Below, one piece after another: positions 10,402 through 21,600 of a stretch of DNA of 64,000 nucleotides. This DNA comes from Turritopsis dohrnii (Eukaryota > Cnidaria > Hydrozoa > Anthoathecata > Oceaniidae), in the NCBI GenBank assembly GCA_027922465.2, contig BQMF02000135.1:62001-126000 (forward strand), read 5' to 3'. The notes under the pieces are model-generated. The model was not told the DNA's origin. It was given only the letters and a program-made list of their open reading frames with translations, and did not search any database. A program made the translations under genes and the position numbers. Position 1 is the first letter of the stretch. Each line of letters opens with the position of its first letter.

Positions 10402-13400
10402 ACCACCACTGACTAAAGAAATAACAACATCTCTGAAAGTAAACAATCAAGTTGTTAACGTAAAAATGAGTCAAAAGACGTCAGAAATGTCAAAACCAAA
10501 CAAAATATGTTTGTACCTGTATTTATGTTCGCTATCAAAATCGAAACCACCAAATAACATTTCCTGTTTGATGTCCAAAAATAAATAAATAAATAAATAC
10601 AATTTCAATTTCCTTTTAAAAAAGGTGGTCGTCAAAGAAACACAAAGGGTACCTGTCCACATTTCTCTCTGTTTATCAACAGTCGAGGCACATTGTCATT
10701 AACTCTGCAAACAAAAGCAAATAAATAGATTGAAAGAGAGATCTTATATCCATTACTCAAATGAGTAATCCACCGATCCCCGGAATGTAATTACCGCCCG
10801 GGGCGCTTATTTAAAAAATTTCATCTGTGAGGGGGGCGCTTATTCGGCAAGGGAGCTTATTTAAGCAGGGGCGCTTTTTAAATTTTCTTAAATTTTCAGC
10901 ATAGCAATTTTTTTTTTTTGGAACAAATAAAACAACAAGAACAACCCTGAAACAACGAAATATAACACGACACGACACGACACGACACGACTAAAGTATT
11001 TGGAAGCTATATAACAATAATGACTTCTTCATCGTCATCATCTACGGTTAAAAACTCAGGTGCAGCTTCCGCTTACCCCGGGGAGCTTATTCGGCAGGGG
11101 CGCTTATTTGGCCGGGGGGCGCTTATTCGGTCATTTACGGTATCTCTTTAATACTGAATACAACTACCACAAGGCAATGCGATAATTACTTGCTTTCGGA
11201 CAATTTTAAGCTCTGTTCTAAATAGCCGTGAGGATATCAGTTTTGTTCGTGAAATAGCTGTGAGGATATCAGTTTTATTCGTGAAACCCTTTCACTTCTA
11301 CATGAAAGCATTCTTAAAGATTTTTCTCATAAAATTAGAAGTTGTAGTGTGTATTAAGGAGATAAAAAACAACAATATTACCTATCGATAAGAGATGCAA
11401 AAGGCTGAACTTTGAGCGATGTACCCATGACAATCAGAAGATCTGCAGCCAAAAAATCCTGGAATGAAGACGGTTAAGTTTTATGCTTAGAGGTTCGTCT
11501 GTCTCGAGTTTATGGGTTTGATGGACATGGTAAATTTATGATAATCAAGACTAAACCCAGTGCTGAAACAATTTTTGAATCAGCAATTATTTTGTGAAGT
11601 ATTATTAGACATCTCAGACTTCTTCGCTGTTGTTCTCTTTGCTATCCAAGCCTAGCGTGATCACTGAAACGTCCGCATTAATTGCTTTGTAAACTGTCCT
11701 TATAAATTCTTTAGTTAAAATTTGTTTGACCAATGTTTTCAACAGTCTTTTAAAAGCTACCTTATCGGGGAAAATAAGCCATTAAATTTCATCGCCAAGT
11801 CTACTTTTTTCAAGTCTACTTCTTTCGATCGAAATACTGTTAGTCTCTTGTCACTTTCCCGATGAAAATTTTCTCCAAGATTTACATACTACACATTTAG
11901 TACTATGAATTCAAGATAAATATTTTTATTCACTATCAGAATCGCTTAGGTATTTCTACTGATAAATCCATTTCCGTCTGATCACTTCCACTTTTTTTCA
12001 TGCTCGACATCAAGCCTTGAATCTCAGATCTTCGATACCACAATCCACTTCTTCGATACCACAATCCACTTCTCATCTTCATCCTCGTCATCAACAAGAT
12101 TCCCAGCAGTGAAATCATACGAAAACCTTGCCAACTATAAGTATCGATTCTTTCAAGGTCTATCATATTGGCTGGCTCATAACATGGTCAAAATTCAGAT
12201 ACAATCTGAAACCTTTTCTGACGAAAGTTGTCATTGTAGTTTCCGAGATATCCAGCTTATAAAAGGTTTTTCTCGATTGTACTATTTTCGATGGTTCCAC
12301 GTTTGATGATAAGTTAGGCGCAATTTAGGCATATTGTGTATACACAAACTTTTACCGGGAATTGAGAATGGTGTCAATATTGTCAACTAGATAATTTGTA
12401 AATGACTGCTGAAAGCATTTTATAACAACTCTCTATTGATTTCTTCTTACGTATTTTATGATCGATTCTCGAGTGTCATAATGACAATTTATAACCAATC
12501 CTTAGTGATTATTTTCTGTCACGTGACCAAAGGCATTACACAAAGAAATTACGTTTTGAAAAGGGTGTCTCTCGCAACTTAATGTCTCTAATGGAACTTG
12601 TTAAAAAAATCACTACGTGGGAGTAGAATTTTATAGAAATATTAACACAATTTCAATGAAAATGCTCTTCGTCGTTGTGACTTTTTGACGATTTTATCCA
12701 TTGAGACTTCACACCTACCGTTTCAACATGCATACAAAAATCATCAGGCAAGCTCTCTCCAAAAAATACAATATCTACAACAAGATACATTCAATGTTTT
12801 ATACATATCGAATAACATTTTCTTGCAGTAGTCTGATTAATTCATCATGATGAAAATATATTACATACATGAAACTAGGAAGAATAAAAATCAGTCGTTT
12901 TGCTTGACATGAAATCAACAAAATAATGATTAATTAATTAATTAATGGAAACTGGTTCACTTAAGTAAATTGGTTAATTGAGGTAAATTGTATCTGCCAA
13001 ACAAAAAAAATTCTTATAAATCTGCAATTTATATTAACAACATAGAGTACACGACCAACCTGGTTTCACCAATCCAGAACACTCAATGCAGTACGGAACG
13101 GAATCACTGAAGATCGCTTCTGCAAATAAAATGCAAAGCGTTTTTCATTACCTGGAAAACTAGACTGGCACAATACCAGCAGTAGGTTACCCTTGAGAAA
13201 CTGTTCGCTATATTCCTTGTGACAACGAATACAGTGTGACGTATGGAAGGTGCCATGAGCTGCTACCAGCTTTTCAGTTGGTAAACCTGCAACCAATTCT
13301 AACCCATCAATATTCTAAAGCAACAATATCAATGAACAATGTTCGGCAAAATCGTCAAAAAGTCACTGCGACAAAGAGCATTTTCATTGAAATAGTGTGT

Positions 13401-16400
13401 ACGTTGCTATGGAAATAAGCTCCTTCGTAGCGAGTTTTCAAGAAATTTGTGCACTGTCTACTGTTTACTGTATCAAGGCAAAACGCTACATTAAGCAATA
13501 TTTCAACACAATGTATATCATCTTCACCTTGCCACTTCAATAACTGATGAGTTAGAGAGATAAGTGGATAGCAACTACAAACGCATGAATACAGTAAACT
13601 CTCAGTATTATGACCACCAATATAACTACAGCTAAAATTCTCTGATCTAGAAGTTCAATATAACAACGTATTTTTGTTTCTTTCATCTTTTAAATAGCCA
13701 AACTTAGTTTTGCACACTTGTTGGTATCTTCCTTATATTGAGAAGTCAACGTGTATAAAAAAAGTGATACTTCTTACTTACTTGAGTATAATTTCTCAAA
13801 AGTAACCCTTTCTTTTCAAGCAACAAGATGAAATAATGTGATGGAGTTGGCTGCATATAAACAAAGGAATTGTCATCATGATAAGTTAATTATATATTTC
13901 CCCATAGGGCGAAATATATGTTAAAACCGGCATTTCCTTCTCCTCCTTCTCCTCCTCCTTCTTTTCGTTCACTTTTATAGCCGCAGTTCAGTATTGAACT
14001 CTGGCCTAGCCAAGGTAGATAAGAATAGAGGCTAGTCTTCAGTGCAGTAATACGCCATTTTTTTAGACAGTCAGTGCAGTTGGGCAGTGGAAGAATATTT
14101 GCTTTCTCCTAGCTTAAAGTTGATTCAAGAGATAAAACGTTACATGATGGAAATAGATCGTTTTAGTTCAGTGTTGTCCTAACAGTTTTTTAAAGTAATT
14201 TGAATGAACGCATGAAAAACAGAAAAATTGTTTTTGTTGATAGCTAACAATAATGTTTATGATGGTATGAATAATGGAATGGTAATTAAATGCTTGGAAC
14301 TGTAGAGCATTGAACCTGTGATTTCAGTGCAAAGTGGAAAGTTCATAATTAAAAGCCAAGCTGAAGATCTATTTTTATTTTACATCCTGACACCTACTAT
14401 AATAATCACTGTAGAGTGGAAGATTATTTTTGCTTTCTGCTAGCTTTTTTAAGATGATTCAGTAGATAAAACGTTAAGTGATGGAAATGAGATTGTTTTA
14501 GTGTTGTCCTAAAAGGTTTTTAGAAAAATTTTGAATCAACGTGTGAAAAACGAAGAAAAAAAGTGGATGTTTTTTGTTTGTTTTTGCTGATAACAATGTA
14601 TATACGATGATTGGTAATTAAATGCTTGGAACAGAAAAACATTGAAGCTGTGACTTCAGTGCAAAGGCGAAAATTCATTGTATATTAAAAGCCAGAATGA
14701 AGATTTATTTTTATGAAAAACATGCACACGTATAATCATGATGATGAAGAAGGAAACCTTTTTTGTTTGGAGAACAGCCAAATTAACAACCAGTTATGTT
14801 AATTTAGAGAGTACGTAACAAAAACTGCAAGTGGAAACGTGATGTCGTATATGCCAAAAGAAGTTCAGAAAACCAATTACGTATAATATTTTAAAACACT
14901 GTGTTTCCTGGATAGTCGTTTAACCTCTAACAACAGAGAAACATGAATTCATTGATCACGTATACTGTTTTAATGTTATACATTTTTTTAATTTGGAAAA
15001 ATTCACACACTGTCAATTTTCCTGACAAACAACGAATGTGAATCAAAACACATCCAACATAACAGTCTGTAAATTAAATCAAGCCAGGACACAAACTTTT
15101 CAGATATGTAGTGATTTGTTTATAAATTTATATTTTCACAACCAAAATCTGTTTATATATTCAGGGTGTTAGCTAGAAATTCTCAATTGAGGCCGCTAGG
15201 CTATAACTACAATGTGCATTTTTATAACGCAGCAGAAACGCATGTTAATGATGAGTTTAAGCCGATGTTTCAAAACAGAATCAAATCATTTATTTTCACA
15301 GCTTATTTACTAACTTTTCATAAATTTATTGCTGTACTCAATTGGGAAACTTATTAGCTTTTTGGATTGGGAAAGGGCCCTCTAACGGCGCCTGTAGGAC
15401 CCTAGCTAACACTCTGATATTTTTTTCATTTTTTTTTTCATTTGGGATTTACAAAGGTCTTTCAATCACATTTATAATAAATAAATATGTGTGTGAGCAT
15501 ATTTTTTTGAAAAAGAGATGTTTATTCTGAATACACGCTTTAGTAAGAACAGTTTTATAAGAGCATGAGCCTCAGATTTGGACAAAAAGAAGAGCAACAT
15601 AAGGACAATATCAGGCTGGAAAAAGCTCAAAAAATAAAACAGCCAGCCTCAGGTTAGATTTTGCTGGTTTTTACAAAAAAAAGCGTGTACTTGAATTTAA
15701 TTTTATAAATTCTTTTCTTTCTTTAATATTTTGTTAGTAGAGATTGGTTTTTGATTATCTTTGATAGGTATTTGCTTACCGTAAATCCTCTAATAAATGC
15801 CCTCCTTCTTTGTAACAACGCTCCCCTCTAATAAACACCTCCTCTTATTAACGCCCCACTTCCTAAGAGGGGCGTTTGTTGGAAAAACATCTAGCATTTG
15901 AATATTTGAAGAGCAAAAGAACATTTCATTGTCTCCCTTGAACCAAACAACATGGTGGATTCTTAAGAACCATCCCACAAGGGAGAGGAAAACGTAACCC
16001 TTATTCTATTCCATTCCTCCCTGTAATTAACCTCCCCTCTTAAGCCCGAAAAATTAAATAAAACTCCTGGGCATTTATTAGAGGATTTACGGTATATGTC
16101 TACCCCAAAGTATTTTTAATATTATATATTAGTAATATTGGCACTAAGTTTTTTTCTTCTTTTCTAAACCTGTATACAAATTTGATTGTATGTTCTGAGT
16201 TTTATCTGAATTACAAAAAGGAAGTGTTATTTTGAATTACATTGTTTCCTTTGATTTTATGGTATAAAGGATAGAAAAATTGTCAAAAGTCAGCAAGAAT
16301 AAAGATTATGACAAAATTGCTTTACACATTAATGTGGTTATTGATATTCAGTTGCTTGAGGGGAAATGTTAAGTCTAATGTCCATAGTAACTTCACAGTC

Positions 16401-17729
16401 ACCTTATAACTCCTCTGCAAAAATTGTAAGAGAAACCTTATCGTTTTTTACCATGAACATCTTCATTTCAGAATAAGTTCAAAATAAGTTCTTTTCTGGT
16501 ATTAGATTAAATTCCACACTGTTTATTAAGGACATTTTTATCCGAGATTCAGGTTAATGAGTTATATCATCGTGATTATTTAATGATACATTTTCTTATG
16601 GTTATCAATGCGTACAATAATTGACAGAATTTTCGCAAGTTAGGGGAAATATATAGTCGCATTTTTGCGAATCTTGTTTATGTTAATAAGGTAAATTCAA
16701 TTTAGTCGCGGGAGTGGCGTAAAAGGAGCGGTTGACATTACTGAACTTTAAAGGGGGATGTTTCAAAACAACAACAACAGCAACAAAAAAAGACGACAAA
16801 AAGCATATAAAGGTAATGCTAACCTGAAAATTGCCAGGATACAATTCTTTAGCAAGCGTAAAGAAAGGTTTTGGGTTACTCTTTAAAGAAAAATTCAAAA
16901 TTCCTTAAGAAAATATATTTCATTGGCCAGACAATTTCAACCTTAAAATTAAACTTACTTTAAAATAACCTAGTTCAAAAATGCTCTGAGGATAGGGTAG
17001 GTTGTATTTCTCAAGTTGATCATAAAGTCCAGAACCAGGTGATCGAAAATCTGGGATTCCTGCCGATGTTGAAATGCCTGCACCAGTTAAGACAATAACA
17101 TTGCTACCTATAAGAAAAATAGCAATAGAAAGGCTGTCCACGACATTGTAAGCCTTCATTCATTCGATAGAGAAACATACATTTTCCAGACAGAATGAAA
17201 TGAGCGATCCCTTGCAGAGTCAACTCAGTCAAAACTTGTTCATGCTTCTGCTTTGTGAAACTAAAGTTTGCTAACAACGTTTGAAGTACTAAAATAAACA
17301 ATAAACATTAAATAAATAAACAAATAAATAAATAAACAAGTAAATGCGATCAGGAACAATTCCCAAATAAATATCTCTTTGTTTTCAAACAACCTTCAAA
17401 CAGTAAAGAAAGTGTACTTGATGCATAGTGATCATCACCTGCCTCCGAGTTCTTGTCAGAAGAATCCTTTGAATCTTCTTCGTCGGCCTGATCTATGCTT
17501 TTATGATCTCCATCATTTTCATCAATCAGTTGATCTCCATCATTTTTATCAGTCAGTTGAGCTCCATGATTTTTATCAATCAGTTGATCACCATCTATCT
17601 TGATTTGTTGATTAAACAAATCTCCAGACATTTTATCTCCAGACATTACATCATTACTAACTATGGTTTCAGAACAGACACAATCTGAATATTGTTGTTC
17701 ATGCAAGTCATTTAACCTTCGCAGACAAC
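10402..17729 (-). CDS. SIRT2: Sirtuin 2-type NAD-dependent deacetylase, ends unresolved
   Basis: Minus-strand exons, 5' to 3': 17729-17394, 17288-17181, 17107-16959, 16880-16824, 13850-13782, 13314-13191, 13119-13060, 12774-12719, 11458-11382, 10704-10653, 10563-10517, and 10432 to about 10402. All junctions are GT-AG and in frame. The product has the Rossmann NAD motif ([19 protein letters not shown]), the ribose-binding TQNIDGLE, the catalytic His in AAHGTF, two zinc pairs (CIRC, CIEC), [25 protein letters not shown] and [20 protein letters not shown] before the core and [14 protein letters not shown] after it favour SIRT2 over SIRT3. SIRT2 uses NAD to deacetylate tubulin, histones and other substrates. 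The N-terminal exon encodes an acidic repeat (DGDQLIDKN variants). It begins at an acceptor, so an upstream exon or an internal Met is needed. The end after [10 protein letters not shown] is missing. Confidence 0.88.
10798..11142. repeat. GC-rich repeat of GGGGCGCTTATT, likely decayed MITE
   Basis: Seven variants of GGGGCGCTTATTCGG, all in one orientation, sit in two clumps (about 10798-10880 and 11078-11130), separated by AT-rich DNA with an (ACACG)n tract near 10970-10990. The right edge reads CATTTACGGTA, the terminus seen in two other short elements here. The left edge lacks a matching inverted copy, so this looks truncated. It lies in a SIRT2 intron. Confidence 0.6.
11221..11288. repeat. 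35-bp tandem duplication
   Basis: GTGAGGATATCAGTTTTGTT and a near-identical second copy lie about 36 bp apart, each followed by CGTGAAA. Located in a SIRT2 intron. Confidence 0.75.
14085..14725. repeat. Diverged tandem duplication, about 330 bp period
   Basis: Two head-to-tail copies inside a SIRT2 intron. Shared landmarks include GTGGAAGA at about 14085 and 14415, GATAAAACGTTA followed by GATGGAAAT, and AATTAAATGCTTGGAAC at about 14283 and 14616. The second half of each unit keeps TTCAGTGCAAAG and AAAAGCCA. No open frame spans them. Confidence 0.75.
15162..15416. mobile_element. hAT-like MITE, 255 bp
   Basis: The ends are inverted repeats: CAGGGTGTTAGCTAG on the left and CTAGCTAACACTCTG on the right, with one mismatch. 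A CAG-rich terminus of this type is usual for hAT non-autonomous elements. The flanks are AT-rich, so an 8-bp target duplication cannot be read with certainty. It lies in a SIRT2 intron. Confidence 0.65.
15553..15682. mobile_element. Short MITE related to the element at 46.9-48.1 kb
   Basis: The left end (TTTTATAAGAGCATGAGCCT, then CAGATTTGG) and the complement of the right end (CCAGCAAAATCTAACCTGAG) match the two ends of a longer copy in the first Rab8 intron, in opposite orientation. No coding capacity. Confidence 0.55.
15779..16092. mobile_element. MITE with TA target site, 314 bp
   Basis: Near-perfect inverted ends: CCGTAAATCCTCTAATAAAT on the left and the exact complement on the right, flanked by TA on both sides (15777-15778 and 16093-16094). 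The interior repeats degenerate CTCTAATAAACGCC blocks. The TA duplication points to a Tc1/mariner-type or similar transposase supplied in trans. Intronic in SIRT2. Confidence 0.85.
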
Positions 17730-18636
17730 CTGAGACACAACAGAGATCCTTCTAATGAATAAGTCAGCTATGGATGTTACCACATGGGGCATTTGAACAA
17801 AATAAAATAATCTCAGACAGAAAACACTTGAAATTAAAAATAAGCATTATAATAAGTAGTAGAACGTTTACTGTTAAAATTGTTTTCCCCGATAAATAAA
17901 TACAGGTAGTAGTTTACAACAATCACACAGAAATTTAAATCCACGTTCCTGTGATCCTGTGTTCTAATGGTTCAGTTTCATAATGAGGATAATTTCTCAA
18001 ACTTCAAGTTTTTCATTGGACCTTCTCTATAAACTACTGAAACTTAATTCAAACAAGAAATTTTGTAGTACACACTAAGTTCTTGTTTTTGAAGCTCTAG
18101 TTTGTTGGTTCGTTTATACCAGACTCTAGTCCAGTTTATGGTCATTACCAACTCCAGTCTAATCAAAGTTCTCTCTGTTCACCCGAGCTTTCAAGAAATT
18201 TAATACATACAAATGTTTTCTTATAAATAACATATGGCCATGGATTGTTTTAAATAGCTATATAAAAATTAATAAAGATTATGATATTATACAATCGATC
18301 GATGTTTGATCAAAAAAATAATAAATATAACATAGAATAAAATGAATGAAATTGCCTTCAATTCAAAAATCTTATTTTTCACCGCTTCACAAACATTGGT
18401 GGTTTGAAATACATTGTTTAGTACAATCAACAAACTGTCTGCAACGAGAATGACTAACCCCACAACATCAAAAATTATGTAGCAAAACATAACCAAATGA
18501 TGGTAGTGAACTGTATGTTATGTAGAACAGGGTCAATTGAAAATTTCATTAATATAAAAACAAATTACAAAAAAAAAAAAAAAAACAAACAAATTTTCCA
18601 ATACAGTCTGAAAGAGCCAACAATAAGGTAATCGTT
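17730..18636. other. Spacer between UNC79 3' end and SIRT2
   Basis: This is where the SIRT2 promoter and any non-coding or short first exon should lie, just downstream of the UNC79 stop on the same strand. I could not pick a first exon with confidence. A poly(A) run of 19 lies near 18568-18586. Confidence 0.5.
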
Positions 18637-21600
18637 TTACACCTTCATCCGTTCAGGATTCCACAACTGTAATTGGATTTCGGATAACCATACAGCTAGT
18701 AACTGTTTATACGACTCGCCATGTTGTGACGAGGATGGCATGTTGATTGCGTTCAGATTTCGTTTGACACTTGATTGAATCTAAATGATAAACATCCTGT
18801 AACACCATGTAAACAAACAGCATTTTCATCACAATGAAAAACGAACAAAACAAAAATAGCTTATAGATAATTAGTGCATCCTATCATCTTTGACCCTTAT
18901 TATAAGTCACAAAAACAGATTCTAAAGGAGAGAGTTCACTAAGCTTATGAAAATTGACTGACCTCTGCTAAATACAGTTGAAGCATCGGAACCCATAGGG
19001 GATACAGCTAACAAAAGAAATGAAGAAGTTGTTAAGTGAGCAGGCTAAAACTAAATACGTAAATGAAAAAAATGAACAACAGTACTTGAGTGAAGATCCT
19101 TGGACAATGAATTGATAGATTGTCAACCATCTTTGAAAACGTTTGAATTGTGTTTACATGTAACTAAAGACAAAGGTGAGTGCGAAAATGGAGATGGCAA
19201 GAGCAGAAGTGCCAGTCAAAAAGGAAAATTGAGAATTTCAACCACTTTTGAGATAATTAAAATGTTCTCTTCAGCAAAATTCATTTTTATTGAGATTTCG
19301 GTATTTTTAAAGAGAAATTGATTTTATGAGGAGAATCGAGTTGAGTTGTGACAGCCCTGAAGAGCAGGAAAAATAGAAAAAGCAAATTATGCAACAAACC
19401 TTTTGATCATGCTGGAGTAACCTGTAAATTGATGGTGTCAATCTAGACCAGAACTCTTTGACAACTGACAAAGGGTTAATATCTACTGTGTGCTGTACAT
19501 AGTTAGGAATTTCTTTCTCCATATAAACAGTGAAAATTTGAGCCAAAAGAAATGAAGTATGAAGTTGCATGCGACGCTTTCCTTTTCGAAAATTGTCCTA
19601 ATTAATAAGAAGAAAAGTTAACAGTGGCATACTTAATTTTTTATTTGGAACCAGGTATGAGGACCTGTATCTTGATAAGATTAAGTAAGATCATTTTCAC
19701 TATTATTAGGGCAACGCAGGTCTATTATTATTATAAGATGAATATTGTTGAAATGGATAACATAAGTAGAAGGACAACAGAATAAATTATTACGAAGAAT
19801 GATTGAAATGTTATCTTTAAATTTATGAACCTGATTGAGGTCGATCAAATCTACATAAATTGAAAAACTATTTGTTTATTGGTGCAATTTTTACTATATT
19901 TGGACTAATATAACAAAATTACCATTCTTCTATGACATTTTTATTCACTTTAGGACATGGCCAAATCATCAACCAACATTTTTATAACTCAGTCAAAAGT
20001 TCACTTACCTCTCCTTTCAAAAATTGTTCAAAGATAGTTTTAATAAATTCTGCAAGTATGACAGCTTTACCAAGGGGAATCAACTGAATCAAGACACCAG
20101 TCACATTGAAGTGATTTAATCCACCAATCAGAATCCAGCAAAGGGCGTGGAAGTGAGCTACTACCTCTTGAAAATCTAAACTGGCTAGTGGGTTCTCAAA
20201 GCTATAAACAACAAACAAGCAACAAAGAAAAATGAATTTTTAGTTTCAAGTAAAATCTTTTATTTCGGATAATAACAGACCAACCTATTTGGAACATCCA
20301 GATCTTCCATATTAGCACTGATAAAAGGATACATGATTTTTGAGAAAATTTTTCTTTGTTTTTCCGTGTTTTTCGTGAAACCAACAGCAAGAAACTGAGC
20401 GATAGATAGCTTAACTGAACTGTGAAAAGAATCGCTAGTAGCCCGGTCAATGAAATCCTTGTCCTAAACAAACAAACAACTTTATTTGCAGCAACAACAA
20501 TAATTTAAATGTTTAAAAATATCTGATTATAATTCTGTCACCTTCAATCTTCTAGTAGATGTTTTCAAATAATCAATAATTTCATGGCTGTAGTGCTCAT
20601 CTAGGCATTCTGAAGCTCTGACAGCGATTTTCTGGGGAAAAAATGAAGAAATAACAAGAAAAATAAAACATATAGGTTTAGTTTATCAAGTTGAATTTAA
20701 AATACAATCAACAGATCAATGTGGTCTGGTGAAACATATGTTTACAAAAGGCCTTACTAAGGTATGAGAACTTGAAATGCTTTGATCAATGATATGTGGC
20801 ATATGGAAATCAAAACTTGTGTCAAGCTCAGTACAAAAAAACTAAAAAAAAAACACATCAAACACATAAGTCTGTCATAATAGTAGAACATCATCAAAAG
20901 GCAAACATATTAGACATACAATATACCTGTATCAAAGAAATAATAGAGTGTTCCGACAATGATGTTTTTGATGATAAGACCATGGTGAAGATTAAACAAA
21001 CTTTTCTGGTAAGTTTGGATTGATCTCTCTCCTATGAAGACGGATCAGATATATCATAATTGCAATCAACATCCGAAATCAACTTCATGGAAAACTACTC
21101 GTTACCATACCTTTGAAAAGGTGTCAACACATGCAGCACATAGATCTCGTAGAGATTTCGCACTGAATTTGCAGTGCTTAATAATATGAGACATGACATT
21201 GTCTATTAGGTCGATGAGCACCTAAATTAAATCATTATCGAAAGTTATCTGATGTTAGCCGAAAAATGTTGGTTAATGATTAATGTCTCACCATAAAGGC
21301 CACTTTCTGTGATTGCAGTAACATACTCATGATGTCTAGTAGAGAATCCATGTTGGACTAAACAAATAGAAAATAAATCAAGTATACACACATTTGCAAC
21401 ATATTTCATGCACATCTGGCTTTCTAAGAAAACCAGATCATTAGCTATAAAAATCCCTGAAAGTGTTGCAAGTAATAGTTTTTGATTCTTCTTGGTAGAG
21501 GTGACGTTGTAATTGTGCTTTTATCTTATATTATAATAGCGAGTGTGCATCCCACTTTTATTTTAGAGAGTGATATTTAGTTTAAAGTTACAGTCAAGTT

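Noticed and set aside
11936..12166. Minus-strand frame between two SIRT2 exons
   Set aside because: The flanking exons already join without loss of conserved residues. The frame contains a small DNA repeat (CTTCGATACCACAATCCA twice) and looks random.
17290..17345. Regular short repeats here and elsewhere as a CRISPR array
   Set aside because: These are AAAT-type microsatellites and dispersed MITE parts. No repeat-spacer regularity exists, and the context is a eukaryotic intron.
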